Shown here: positions 21,535 to 31,964 of the stretch, piece by piece
Position numbering within the stretch: position 1 is the first letter of the stretch
How the letters are laid out: each line of letters begins with the position of its first letter
NCBI GenBank assembly: GCA_022925895.1
Contig: JAKSYS010000030.1
Span: 62,001 to 126,000, forward strand
Origin: Fragilaria crotonensis
Lineage: Eukaryota; Bacillariophyta; Fragilariophyceae; Fragilariales; Fragilariaceae
Direction: 5' to 3'
Length of the DNA stretch: 64,000 nt
Notes under the pieces: generated by a model
What the model saw: the letters and a program-made list of their open reading frames with translations, nothing else
Database searches by the model: none
Told to the model about the DNA's origin: nothing
Position numbers and translations under genes: made by a program

Positions 21535-22405
21535 ATGTCTGAAAAACAAACCTACTACTACACTCTTACTTCTTGGATGGTCGTCCCACACCGACGCGTT
21601 ACGATGGGATTGCTGACACGACGTTCACAACTTCCAATGTCATGGATTCCGAGCACTAACAGTCGTTGTACAGTATTACTCATGACTCTGACGCTCTTCA
21701 TCGTCATATCCGTCCCGATGGCTCAAGGACAAGATCCAACAAGCATGAATGGTGGATCCTGCCTCGCCATGGCAGGCAACGGTTGTGTCGTACTTGCTGT
21801 GGACAAACGCTTTGGGAGTGGTCCACAAATGGTCAATGTAGTTCCACGGAAGGTTATGATGCCACCAGATTCACAAGTCATGGTGGCCTTTACTGGTCTT
21901 GAGGGTGATATCCAATCATTGATGCAAGAGCTTCAAATTCAAGTGGAATCCAAAACATCACGAGGGACCTTGCTGTTGTCGTCATCGTCAAAAATATCCG
22001 ACACGCGACTACAACGACGAAGACATCGTAGTATATCACCTCGGGCCCTGGCATGTCTTACCAGTCACGTATTGTACAGCCGACGAGCGTCCCCCTACTA
22101 CGTGGAGCCGCTTGTGGTGGGAATGGACGAGGACACTCAGGAGCCATTTCTATGTGCACACGACGTGATTGGAGCACAATCACAATCCAAGGCCTTTGTG
22201 TGCTGGGTGGCCACCATGAGCATGTATGGGATAGCTGAGGCATTGTGGCGGCCCAATTTAGATGCAGAAGAACTCGTTCAAGTGTGTGGCAAGGCATTTT
22301 TAAGTGCGCTGGAACGTGATTGTTTAAGTGGATATGGCGATACTGTATCTCATGACCAAAGATGGCAAGATACAGGAGATTGAATTGGCATGTCGCAATG
22401 ATTAA
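21535..22405 (+). CDS. Proteasome beta-type subunit, beta3-like, with hydrophobic N-terminal extension
   Basis: The core from MNGGSCLAMAGNGCVVLAV (ATG at 21745) matches the beta3 pattern N-G-G-x3-A-M-x-G, then DKRFGSGPQMVNV, AFTGLEGDIQSLMQEL, RASPYYVEPLVVGMDE, SMYGIAEALWRPNLD and FLSALERDCLSGYG. From that Met the length is about 220 residues, usual for the family. The frame breaks near 22347; the other frame continues LMTKDGKIQEIELACRND to TAA 22403-22405. Upstream of the core the frame stays open to ATG 21535 and includes a strong signal-like segment (CTVLLMTLTLFIVISVPMAQ). Either this is 5' leader or the subunit enters the secretory route. beta3 is a non-catalytic ring subunit, so absence of the N-terminal Thr nucleophile is expected. 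The copia element ends 7 nt before the first ATG. Confidence 0.8.
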
Positions 22406-22426
22406 AGATGATAGGTACTACAGTAA

Positions 22427-22983
22427 TCATGACTCTTGACTGAAAGCGTACCTAAAACATTCCTCACCAGACTCGACCATAATCAATCTGTGTGCCCCCA
22501 CCAATTGATCTGGTCGCATGTATGCCATCGCCGCCACTAGATAATGAGCAGTGTAGCGAGTAGTTGGTGAGTTTGGTCTTGATTCGGCGTCGAGCTTATC
22601 GTGTGCATCAATGGCTGCCGTCATGTGATGAAGCCACTGATGAGCGGCACGAGTACCAATGTTGTAATTGGCATGACGTCCCGCCAGACGAGTATACTTG
22701 CCCTTCTTTGTCGGTACAAGTCGGGACCACCAAAGGTTTGAATCAAATATCGATATTGATTTTCAATGGCCTCGTCCTTGGTGGAACTGGAGAAGATATT
22801 GAGGAACCAGATGGCATCCTTGTCGTTGAAAACGTTGTCGTAGAAGCGTGTACTCAATTCGACGAATCCATCATGGCCAATTCGTTCATAGAGAGACGGC
22901 GTCATCTTTTCTGCTTCCAACGACTCGTCATACGACACTCCTCCATTTTCCAAAGCAGCTTGTTGGAGTTCTTGTTTCGACAT
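22427..22983 (-). CDS. Truncated (2/2) hemoglobin (one frame break)
   Basis: The ATG is at 22981-22983. The globin begins PSLYERIGHDGFVELSTRFY with a Tyr at the B10-like position, continues to IQTFGGPDLYRQRR, then in the shifted frame GKYTRLAGRHANYNIGTRAA with the proximal His in R-H-x-x-Y-x-I, and QWLHHMTAAIDAH. A tail of about 60 residues follows the globin fold. The break is at a run of three Cs on the plus strand (22701-22703); one more base restores the family alignment. These proteins bind O2 or NO and often act in NO detoxification. The 3' end converges on the proteasome gene with 21 nt between; the 5' end is divergent from thioredoxin. Confidence 0.85.
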
Positions 22984-23379
22984 ACTGTCAGAGTTTAGTA
23001 GCAGGTACTACTATTTGTGAATACAGAACTTGAGAGTGAGATTATTGGATTCTGTAATCCAAAACGGCCGGAGCAAGAAGTATAGGAGGTGTCGTAGTCG
23101 TAGGCACGCCTGCCATGTGAACTGGAGAGATTTGTAGGAAGATGTACATCGTCGTTCGTTTGTGAGAACAGCAACGAAGGTCGAGAAGTTTCGGCTGGAG
23201 CTGTTTTTCTGGCTTTTTTTCGAGAAATCCGAGCGCGAACACCGACCAGCGACAAATCGAATCGTAACCCTGTGTCGCGCACAAAAAATCAAACGCAAGA
23301 GATTCAACCCTGAGTCATTTGAAGCCCGTCTCACAATCAAATACAAACCAACAACAACAGCAACAAAGCACTCTCAACA
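22984..23379. promoter_or_regulatory. Divergent promoter region between hemoglobin and thioredoxin
   Basis: 396 nt separate the two ATGs. An A/C-rich leader of the CAACAACAACAG type precedes the thioredoxin ATG. Both promoters must be here. Only one GTAC is present, unlike most spacers of the window. Confidence 0.5.
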
Positions 23380-23787
23380 ATGGTCAAGCTCATTGAAACC
23401 CCTGACGATTTTTCCGCCATGTTGGAAGGTTCCAACACCAAACTGGCTGTCGTTGACTTCTTCGCAGAATGGTGCGTCTTGTTGTATGTGTGGCTGTCCA
23501 GTGTGTGTGGTACAACACGAACTCACAAATTCCTTTTCCATCAAACAAATTGAATGAACAGGTGCGGCCCTTGCAAAATGGTAGCTCCCATGTTTGAGCA
23601 ATTTACAGTGGAGTACCCCGACATTGACTTCTACAAGGTGGATGTAGACGAGGCTGAGGAAGTTGCGGCCACATGCGGTATCCAGGCTATGCCTACATTC
23701 CAATTCTTCAAGGGTGGGAAGAAGATTGCAGAAGTTCTCGGTGCCGATGTCAACAAAATCAAGCAGCTCATGTTGCAACATAAGTAG
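23380..23787 (+). CDS. Thioredoxin (cytosolic h-type)
   Basis: Exons 23380-23471 and 23562-23787 join across a 90-nt intron that splits the Trp codon of the active site, giving 105 residues. The N-terminus MVKLIETPDDFSAML has no targeting signal. The active site is W-C-G-P-C-K, followed by MVAPMFEQF and DFYKVDVDEAEEVA, with the cis-Pro in AMPTFQFFKGG. It is a complete, intact general disulfide reductase, expected in the cytosol with NADPH-thioredoxin reductase as partner. Confidence 0.95.
23472..23561 (+). other. Intron in the thioredoxin gene
   Basis: 90 nt, donor GTGCGT, acceptor GAACAG. Splicing restores the active-site Trp codon (TG|G). Confidence 0.9.
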
Positions 23788-24980
23788 GCGTTTATAGGTG
23801 GTTTTGTTGCGTACTCCAGCAAACCTTGTGTTACTTCCGTCATATGTGATATACCGATAGGTGTTAAGTTCTCAAGAAAGTTTTCATAAATCATCTACTA
23901 GGTCTAGTACCGGTAATGGATTTTCACATCCCGACTCCCGACATGCTGTATCGGATACCAGGTACGAGTACGCCAGTACTCTAAGGATATAGGAATGTGC
24001 CATGGGTACTCGAGTACTGGTACTATATGTTCATACACCGATTATGGGGAAGACGGCACGCGGCACGCTACGCTCTATCGATCATTCTCTTGTGTCGAGT
24101 GTGTCACGACAACCACGGTCTGCTGTACTGGAGTACTATGTCTTGTACTGTAGTAGCCAAGTTAATAAATACTCGGAGTACTGTACTTCGGTTTTCGGGG
24201 TTTCGCTCCCATTCTCCACATGGCTCGCTCGTCACTATGATGGACTGGTCTTCCAAGTCAAAATTTAAGCTCCTTGGCGCGGTCATGGCCAGCATATCAT
24301 CTTGCGCAATAATGCTAAGCAATCGAAAAGTCATGAGGGATCCTTGGTTTTGGGTGCAGGACACTCATAAGCAACGAAGTATCGGTACCGCTGAATGGAT
24401 CATTACAGCTTTTCTGGAATATAGTAATAGCATTGTAGATTTCTCTAGTCTTTTGACGAGCACTGATGGAGCATTTCTGAGGAAGGTTGGTACCAACCAA
24501 TGACGAAGAATTTGAACGACGTGGTTGACGGTCAAGCGCAAGGGGGGCTTTCTCGACTTTTTCCATGTTGCTTAGACCAGTCTACATTGAACAGTTGATA
24601 CCAAAGAGGGATGTACGAGTGGAGAACAAGTGACCACGTTTATGAAAGGCTCAAGCTGCATGAATCGCATCGCTTGTTCTTTAGTGTTGGCATCCATGAT
24701 CTAAGACTGAAATTCAAAACTAGCCTTAACCCTTGCATGCTTTGGTCGACCCGTGACGTCGAATGTAAACTTGCCTGATGTGGACTAAAAATCGAATGCG
24801 GAAGCATTGCTGTGGCCTCCTCTGACCCTGGAATTAACCTGCTATCTCGAGCGAGCTCTGTTCACTTCCTCCTTTGTAATCCTCCATGAAGAAATCAGAA
24901 ATTCCGAAGATGCAACCCTGCAGACTTTCATACTTTAAATACCTTACGTTTGCACATAAACTGTAGCTGTGACTGTTACC
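23788..24980. other. Intergenic region with GTAC cluster and one doubtful ORF
   Basis: GTAC palindromes are dense at about 23900-24190. A minus-strand frame 24315-24566 (83 codons, MEKVEKAPLALDRQPRRS) and an overlapping one 24104-24364 could be parts of one gene, but I recognise neither. 24570-24980 shows nothing. Confidence 0.4.
24315..24566 (-). CDS. Doubtful hypothetical protein (83 aa)
   Basis: An ATG-started frame with mixed, protein-like composition (SISARQKTREIYNAITIF) but no motif, signal or family I know. A second frame over 24104-24364 (TFRLLSIIAQDDMLAM) might continue it after a one-base shift near 24330. Kept only as a candidate. Confidence 0.2.
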   Translation of the reverse strand: MEKVEKAPLALDRQPRRSNSSSLVGTNLPQKCSISARQKTREIYNAITIFQKSCNDPFSGTDTSLLMSVLHPKPRIPHDFSIA

Positions 24981-25054
24981 GCCCCTTTAGCTCAGCCGGT
25001 TAGAGCACCTCATTCGTAATGAGGAGGTCGTTGGTTCGAATCCGACAGGGGGCT
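24981..25054 (+). tRNA. tRNA-Thr (anticodon CGT)
   Basis: A full cloverleaf can be drawn. The acceptor stem GCCCCTT pairs with AGGGGGC (one G-T pair). The D arm contains AGCTCAGCCGGTTAGAGC. The anticodon stem CCTCA/TGAGG encloses the loop TTCGTAA, giving anticodon CGT for ACG Thr codons. The T arm is GTTGG TTCGAAT CCGAC. There is no intron and no encoded CCA. Internal A and B box sequences are canonical for RNA polymerase III. Confidence 0.95.
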
Positions 25055-25229
25055 GACTAAACTTTTATTTATCGTACTGGTACTTTCATTCAGTGGACTA
25101 ACTCTAGCACAGTGCACCGTGTGAAAAATTTACCACCATGGCTCAAGCACTGACGGTTTTTGTTTCGTTCGCTGAAGGGGGCTTAGTGTTTCGTTTGCTT
25201 AGGGTCGTTGCTCCTGACTCCAAATTCAT

Positions 25230-26168
25230 ATGGGCCACGATGCGACGATGAATGATGATGTAGTTGCTTCCCAGGTGCCAAAAGTGCTTCATCAGGTGGT
25301 GACAGAATGGTTAGGTGATCCAATTGAACGACATAACCTGACGAAGGCATACGATGCATTGATCGGTTGTTGCACTGAGAAGCACAATCTTCAAAGTTAC
25401 GAGGAATACACTTCGTCATTACACGTACTGTGTGACTTGTATCGAGCCTTGCTCGTGACCTCGTTCTTGTTGCGATTGCAAAATGCTCATTCTCTTGAAG
25501 CTTGTGATTGCTTGGAAAAGTCTGTGGAACGTTGCCTTTGGTTGCTTCAAATTTTGGTGGCAGCACCCACTTCAGAGGAGTTGGTGGGAAGGTTGCCGCG
25601 GAGTTCTTATCCACTCTTGAACTCGTTGCTAGAAGAGCCACTAATTCCGCTGCATCAGAAGGAGAGGCTTGAATTTTGGTGGAACCCATCCAACGATGAT
25701 GACAACGACGACGAGGAGATTGGCATCGAGGGCATACCTGACAAAAAACAGCTAGCAATCGAAGAACGACAACTTCTTGACATGGCACGACGGCCCATTC
25801 CGGAACCAAGCAGCGAGCAAGAAGGAAACGCTTACGAATTTGAAATCGATCATTCGAACCAACCGTTGCTCCTACCAATTGATGTTTTGGTGGAGGATCA
25901 CGGCTGCAAACTATATCGGTGTGGCATACTGCATCTAGACGACAATGCTATTGTTTTGACAAGTAAGACAAGCTTTAAGGTTGTCGGCAGTATTATCCAC
26001 CTGGATTTGGACGAGGAAAGATGTATTCATGTGCAGATATCACCGTCATTGACCCCCGATTGGACGACCGCACTGGAAACAGCAATTCGACAGTTAAGTG
26101 TCCAAGACAAGCTACGAAACCAGTCACCCTCTCTGTGGAATGGAATGATTCCAAATCGACTGAATTAA
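25230..26168 (+). CDS. Hypothetical protein (312 aa), family not recognised
   Basis: A single intact frame from ATG 25230 to TAA 26166-26168. The N-terminal half is helical (VLHQVVTEWLGDPIERHN, CDLYRALLVTSFLLRLQN), followed by an acidic linker (NDDDNDDEEIGIEGIPD) and a C-terminal half with a beta-like pattern (YRCGILHLDDNAIVLTSK). There is no signal peptide or membrane helix. The second half loosely recalls a small beta-barrel or PH-like fold, but I cannot name a family. The gene stands alone between tRNA-Thr and a GTAC-rich spacer. Confidence 0.7.
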   Translation: MGHDATMNDDVVASQVPKVLHQVVTEWLGDPIERHNLTKAYDALIGCCTEKHNLQSYEEYTSSLHVLCDLYRALLVTSFLLRLQNAHSLEACDCLEKSVERCLWLLQILVAAPTSEELVGRLPRSSYPLLNSLLEEPLIPLHQKERLEFWWNPSNDDDNDDEEIGIEGIPDKKQLAIEERQLLDMARRPIPEPSSEQEGNAYEFEIDHSNQPLLLPIDVLVEDHGCKLYRCGILHLDDNAIVLTSKTSFKVVGSIIHLDLDEERCIHVQISPSLTPDWTTALETAIRQLSVQDKLRNQSPSLWNGMIPNRLN

Positions 26169-26913
26169 TATGAATTGGCTTGATGAAAACCTCTTCTGTT
26201 GGGGTCTATGCGCCTGGCAATTGGTTTCTGTCGATTGTCCCATTTGGCATGATGGATCATGGGCAATCAGTACGTCAACTTTACCATAAACTCCTGTTCC
26301 AGGTACGAGTACCTTTCAAGAATCGACATGGGACATGTATGTAGTATGTAGGTGTCTGGAGCAACCTTACCAGGTACCCCTATCCAAAGAGTGTTCGCAC
26401 CAGCTGGTCGTGCTGCTTTGATTTTGGTGTCGACCAGCCGGTGTCATAAGTACTGTGTCCCATGACTGCTGGATAACGTAGTGCTGTCGACTTTTCATGT
26501 CGACAAGATGGTAGTAGCAGTGTACCCTTATACCGGTACTGGTAGCCATCTTCACTACGGTACTTTTAGTAATTGAAATTTGCGAGTACAGTACTCGAGT
26601 ACTGTACTGGAGCACAGTATTACGTAGCCGACTCGACACAAGACGCCTGTAGGCTAATCAGCTAAACATGCATCCCGCTATATCACCTTGCCGCGTGGCA
26701 TCACGTCTGACACTGACACAACGTCACATATCGCGTGCCATGCCTGTCACCTTTCACACCAAACCTGGCTCCATCTGCCATCGAATTTCGATTTGGGAAT
26801 AGAAACAACACCTCCGATTTCATTCATTACGATTGCCTTTGGCAGGGACGCGAAAAAGCCATCTACGGCTAGAGCTACAACATCTCCACTGCCTCGAAAC
26901 ACACGCACAAGGG
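26169..26913. other. GTAC-rich intergenic spacer
   Basis: Palindromic GTAC motifs cluster at about 26300-26620. A short leader precedes the transporter ATG. No gene is seen. Confidence 0.55.
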
Positions 26914-27912
26914 ATGCGTATGAAGTGCTCCCCCCAATCCAATGCTGCTCTGCAACGGGGACCAGTCGCACTCATTATCTGCTCAATCGGCATTTGTTGC
27001 TGTTACATCTGCTACGGAATTCTTCAAGAGCAATATTTTTCCGGTTCGAACAGAATCGGAGCCAATTTCGCACTTGTGAGTCAAACAGCCACCAACGCGT
27101 TGGTAGCGTTAGGATGGTCGCGAGTTGAGAAACTTTGGGGAAAAGGCGAGACTGCCACGAGTAATCTAGGTCTCAACCACCCTTTACTTCTGGTGACTTC
27201 CCTTTGCTACATCGCTGCCATGAGCACATCCAATTATGCCTTTCGATACGTCGGTTACCCGACAGCTGTCCTCGCAAAGTCCTGTAAACTTATACCCACC
27301 ATGTTCATGTCGATTTTTATTGAACGCAAACGCTATTCGCTTCACGAATGGACGGCAGCAGGTTGCATTACATTGGGCATTGTTCTGTTCAATCTATCCA
27401 GACTATCATCAGTGTCAGATGACAAGCAAGACTCGCTACATGGCTTAATCCTTCTTTTTGTTTCACTCTGCATGGATGGATTCTTAGGATCGTGTCAAGG
27501 TCTGCTCAAGAGATCAGACCTGCAAGGCAAACGTCGACCTCCAACAGCGATGGAGACCATGCTGTATGTCAACGTCTATGCCTTGGTTTGGATTGTCCCG
27601 GTGGCAATACAAAGTGGAGAATGGGCGGATGGAATGTCCCGTCTCGACGAAATAAAACATGGAATGATTCTCTTGAACGCAACAGCGGCGTCCGGGCAAA
27701 TCTTCATTTTCTTGACCTTGACGTGGTTCTCGCCTCTCATATGTACAACAATCACAACAACGCGAAAATTCTTCACGATTCTCATTTCCGTTCTGCACTT
27801 TGGACATGTCTTCACTCCCGCGCAATGGAGTGCTGTTGTTCTAGTGTTTGGTGGTCTGTACACGGGAATTGCTGACCAGGCTCGAGGAAAGAAGAAAGTG
27901 AAGGATCACTAA
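26914..27912 (+). CDS. Nucleotide-sugar transporter, SLC35B1/UAA family (ER type)
   Basis: The ATG at 26914 (MRMKCSPQSNAALQRG) is preferred; a longer frame needs a TTG start. The 332-residue protein has about ten hydrophobic segments, among them PVALIICSIGICCCYICYGI, LLLVTSLCYIAAMSTSNYAF and VVLVFGGLYTGIA. The UAA-family signature YPTAVLAKSCKLIPTMFMS is present, and the C-terminal part has ATAASGQIFIFLTL. The last residues KVKDH fit a K-x-K-x-x ER-retrieval signal. Family members exchange UDP-sugars, or ATP/ADP, across the ER or Golgi membrane; the substrate here is not readable. The frame is intact. Confidence 0.9.
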   Translation: MRMKCSPQSNAALQRGPVALIICSIGICCCYICYGILQEQYFSGSNRIGANFALVSQTATNALVALGWSRVEKLWGKGETATSNLGLNHPLLLVTSLCYIAAMSTSNYAFRYVGYPTAVLAKSCKLIPTMFMSIFIERKRYSLHEWTAAGCITLGIVLFNLSRLSSVSDDKQDSLHGLILLFVSLCMDGFLGSCQGLLKRSDLQGKRRPPTAMETMLYVNVYALVWIVPVAIQSGEWADGMSRLDEIKHGMILLNATAASGQIFIFLTLTWFSPLICTTITTTRKFFTILISVLHFGHVFTPAQWSAVVLVFGGLYTGIADQARGKKKVKDH

Positions 27913-28392
27913 CAAAGCACAACATAATACATGTATATAGTAACAATACATCTTTTATGACTCGCATTCCAGAGAGAGTCGCATCGATATTCTATGCGAA
28001 TTCATGCACTGAGGTCAATGTGCAGGTTCAGATCTTGAGCCAAGTCAACTCGCAAACCAGATTGGAGCGTCGGCTGTCAGCTGTCGCAATGATGCCATAT
28101 ACACAGCGTAATAAGGCATCAGACGAGGGAGGCATTGCCGACAGGTTATCGAGTTAAGACTTCTTTTTTAAGAGAAAACCATAGATCGTTGCATTTACTG
28201 TGTATGGTAGTACTGTGTACTGTATGTAACAAAATGTGGGTGCACGCAGAATTTTTGCATCAAGAACATGAAGCATCATGCAATGGTATGTCCACAGACC
28301 ACAGTCCGTGACATACTACAATGTCACAACAAAATGTTGTCATGAAAAACAAACCAATCCCAAAGGAATTCGACAATGCGTAGTCGAGATCT
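27913..28392. other. Intergenic spacer
   Basis: Contains a polyadenylation-like AT stretch after the transporter and a small GTAC group near 28207-28225. No gene is supported. Confidence 0.45.
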
Positions 28393-29193
28393 ATGCACTG
28401 CTATTCTTACCAGCCTTTGCTGGCGCCCACTTGTGTCCCCATAGTTGGGTTGCATGTTGGCTCACCATCGAAGCGTATAGGGGTTGCTCGTTGGATTGTG
28501 GAGAACGAAGTGAAAACGGCCACGACAGAAGTGTATTCTGGCACTTCCAGAAGGAAGTTGATAGTACTATCAATATTACCTGCCTGGCCATATCTCAACC
28601 TTGCAACGCTGGATTATTTAGCGGAACTGAACGACGGACCTGTCCTTTTGTTTAGTCAATCTTTGCGCGTTCAGTATTGGGCGGAAGCCGAAAGCCGCGA
28701 CATACAGATCAACTTGGAAAACGACGACCGGGTCTTGGATCTCTACCTCGAATCTCGATTGGGTGCCAAGGCAGCTGTGACAGGCAAGGTCGGTGGTGGA
28801 GCCACAAGTCGGGTTTACACTTTGGCTTCGCTGAAGTTTAGAGAGACTCTGGAGGACTTGGCGTGGTACGCTAGGAAAGCCAAGAACAAGCGTGCCGATG
28901 AACTTATAACCGACCTTGTCGAGGCTTTAGCTTCTCTCGTGGAATTTGATGGTCTTGAGACTACCCTGGATCCCTCTCCGCGATCCTCCCTAATGCGATC
29001 CATGTACGATAGGAAAAAACTGGAATTTCTCAGGCGTATGCTATCCGAGCGAATCATCCCGACAGCGCAGGCATTGTTCAACGAATTTGATCGCGACGTA
29101 CGCGATATTTGTCTGAATTACGTAGCAGTAAATTATCCAAACGAGCTACCGATAAAGATTGTACCACCGTCAGAGACAGGAGTCGCAGAATAG
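28393..29193 (+). CDS. Hypothetical protein (266 aa), N-terminus uncertain
   Basis: The conserved-looking part starts near SRRKLIVLSILPAWPYLN and runs through LATLDYLAELNDGPVLLFSQ, VLDLYLESRLGAKAAV, LEDLAWYARKAKNKRADE and DLVEALASLVEFDGLET, to ICLNYVAVNYPNELPIKI and a stop at 29191-29193. It is mostly helical and acidic. The start is doubtful: in another phase the same DNA reads a signal-like ALLFLPAFAGAHL (nt about 28395-28435), so the true N-terminus may be a secretory/plastid leader joined by an intron or a one-base shift. I know no family for it. It converges on the patatin gene with 50 nt between. Confidence 0.6.
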   Translation: MHCYSYQPLLAPTCVPIVGLHVGSPSKRIGVARWIVENEVKTATTEVYSGTSRRKLIVLSILPAWPYLNLATLDYLAELNDGPVLLFSQSLRVQYWAEAESRDIQINLENDDRVLDLYLESRLGAKAAVTGKVGGGATSRVYTLASLKFRETLEDLAWYARKAKNKRADELITDLVEALASLVEFDGLETTLDPSPRSSLMRSMYDRKKLEFLRRMLSERIIPTAQALFNEFDRDVRDICLNYVAVNYPNELPIKIVPPSETGVAE

Positions 29194-29243
29194 TGGAGTG
29201 AAGGGCTAAGCACTAAAATGATGCAGCGTGTCTACATTCTAAG

Positions 29244-31964
29244 TCAGGGCAGCAGCTTTCTCCAACCTCGTTTCCCATCCAGAATATTTCGAATATCTTT
29301 GAGCTTTCTCATTTGCTCTGGCTCTTTCAGATAGTTGCTTGTAATCTCGTAGAGCTGCGCCAAAGACGCTGGATCCTTAGTATCGATGGGAAAGGCGTCA
29401 GGAGTGCCGATCAATGGATTGAACCGATAGTACTTCATGCCCTTGCCATTCTTGCCGCCCTCTCCAACAATATCCTCCAAAACATGATGAATGCGCTCGC
29501 CATCACAAGCGCTATTAACAATCTGTCCAACAATGGCGTCCCACCCAAATTTGGGAGAAAATTTCTCCTCTGCGAATCCTCCTGTTCCAATGGAGACTAC
29601 ACAGTTTCAAAGGACGTTTGCGTTGAGAGTATGTGAGTTTTATTCTCCCTTTCATTAAAGAGAACTTACCGACAAGCTCGATAGGCACATCGGGAACAAG
29701 GTTCGTGCCTCATGGATAGCAATCGCGGTAGGGTTGCTCGCAACAATGCCTCCGTCACAATACAGAACATCCTTGACTTTGACGGGCTTAAAGATGGTGG
29801 GGCTGCTGTAGACTTTCGCAAAGCCTCTCGTTGTAGTGGACGAAATGAGCCTGAAGAAACCATGATTTGTTTGCAACGTTAGAACGTCAACTTTTGCCTT
29901 GCGACGATACGCCCACTGCGCACATACTCACCGTAATATCGCGATCCTTCGTCAGATATCTTTGTTCCAGTCAAAAAGCTTTTCAGGTTTAAGTTCGTTC
30001 GCCAATCTGACCGCGGTGCCCGCTTCTCGAATTCCGGCTGCAGACCTAGCTTGGCCCGCGACTCGTCAGGGTCTTGCACGAAATGGTCCGGCAGTTCACC
30101 ACCGGCATAATTGTAATTTCGAAAGAGTGTGACGTACGTTGGGGTTGATGTCATAACGGAGGAGACTCCAAAGACTAGGGGCACCGCTGGATCAGCCCGA
30201 CTATCCAACATGATAGAGTCACCAAGAATGTCGTACAGAACTTCAACAAAGGGCAGTTCACTGTACGTGGCGGTTGTGAATAGAGTTGAGAGTTTGAAAG
30301 CAGTCTTGCCAAAGATTCGTTCAACGAGGATGTCGTATCTGTCGTTCGCTTGTCGAACCGTCTCTCTTCGCAAACCCACTAGGAAGGCAATGATGGCCCC
30401 TGTGGAAGTGCCAGCAATGATGTCAAAGGTATCGCACACCTCTTCGCCGCCCATCGCCTCTGTTAGGCCACGCAAGGATGAAATGGCAGACATACCACGG
30501 GTTCCACCACCGTCGAAACACAGAATGCGGAGACCCTTCTGACCAGGAATTTTTGGCACCCATTGATTGTATCCGATTGCTGCAAGCAGCTGATTGGCTG
30601 TTCCTTGAACTTGTCCTGACAGACCATCCCGAACTGATGCGGCTTCAATGAAGGGTCGGCTCTTCGTTTCATTCTTTCTCTTATTGAAGTACTTCCACAA
30701 TTCTCCAGGATACCGAAGCCATCGTCTTGTTTTCTGGGTAAACGCATAGGATGATACACCGAGAACAGCATCCTTCAGCTCTGGGGTGGATCGAAAGGTG
30801 TCGATGGCATCATCGCTGGCAATCGCCATTGCCAAGAGTAATTGTAACACGTACAACTTGTAGCGTCGCCGTGATTCTGGGAACCAAGACAGCAGATTAG
30901 CAAAAATACCAACAAGCACCCAGTTTCGATCTTCACGATCAGACGAGTACACTGACATCACACTCACCTCGTCGACCCTTTTGACCTATCAAACGAAAAG
31001 GATTTGACGTTGGTCGAAATTTCTGCGGTCGAATATTGTACAGAACTTCGGCTTCATCCGAATGTCGCAATAACGACGAGAATGCATTCATGATAGCGTT
31101 GTTTCCCGATGCGGCATTCGCTCTTATAATTTCGTCCGTTATGACGGCCCTCACATCGTCTGATATAGAACACAAGTCTCGCAAGGCTCGACATGCATTG
31201 CACGCTGCCAGAAACGTTTCTTCGTATTCTTCCATTAGTACGAGAAATTCGGCACCCTGTTGCTCGTGCTGCGCAAAGTTGGCACCCATTTGAATTGTTT
31301 TCAAAAGAGGTTTGATACCACCCTTCTCCTTGCAGAATCGCTGCCACTGCCATGGTTCGTCCACCGATTCGGTAATCCCAATGGCCAATAACCGCTTGTC
31401 GCGATCGATTCGATCGGAATAGTGTTCGGGACGACTGAGCGGCATGTCCGACACCGCAGTTTCTGGAAGTGATGTCGTAGAAGATTGTGATAGCGTCATG
31501 GGCAGGACTGTCATATCGTCCTTGAATTCTTGTACCGTGATGCGCTCCACGGAGTTATCCAGATCAGTCGCTGCCCCGACGTTCATTGCCATCGCTTCCC
31601 GAGCTACAAACGGAATTTCTTGCTTGATTGGCGTTTTCCCCACTTCCGATTCATCATCATTGGAAACATTCCCGCCAATTTCGAGCATAATTTCTTCCTC
31701 CTCTTTTCGCAACTGTAGTAACGTCGCCCCAAATGAAGACAAGTCGTTCCATTCCGTCTCAGCGTCACCTACACCATCCAACGGCAACGGATCATGAGTC
31801 AATCCTTCGTCTTTCTCCGCACTTATAGGCTGCACTTGAAGGCGTGAGGAGTGCATTAGTCTGTGTGAGAATGAGGTGAAGGAGAATCCCTGCGCAGTGG
31901 TTAGCAAGAACGCTGTGGCCGCCGCGATTCTGAACACCATATGGGAAAGCGGTAGGGGATTCAT
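29244..31964 (-). CDS. Patatin-like phospholipase (iPLA2-type), predicted plastid or secretory; three exons, frame breaks
   Basis: The ATG at 31962-31964 leads a signal peptide ending TTAQGFSF, an arrangement like the diatom plastid signal with an aromatic residue near the cleavage site. An acidic region of about 300 residues follows. The patatin domain has the oxyanion loop FDGGGTRGMSA, the nucleophile Ser in IIAGTSTGAII and the catalytic Asp in YCDGGIVASNPTAIAIHE, so the Ser-Asp dyad is complete. Introns at 29851-29931 and 29597-29669 obey GT-AG; the last exon is 29244-29596. The frame breaks at about 30970, at 29799-29802 (run of four) and at about 29690 (run of three). One base more in each of the last two runs restores the family. 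The enzyme would release fatty acids from membrane glycerolipids. Confidence 0.85.
29597..29669 (-). other. Second intron of the patatin gene
   Basis: 73 nt, donor GTAAGT, acceptor CTGTGTAG. It joins PIELV to VSIGTGGFAEE in frame. Confidence 0.8.
29851..29931 (-). other. First intron of the patatin gene
   Basis: 81 nt, donor GTGAGT, acceptor TTTCTTCAG. It joins GSRYYG to SFRPLQREALRKS. Confidence 0.8.

Noticed and set aside
22340-22405. Programmed ribosomal frameshift in the proteasome gene or other broken genes
   Set aside because: No slippery heptamer with downstream structure was seen at the breaks, directions differ between genes, and many genes are affected; consensus indels explain this better.
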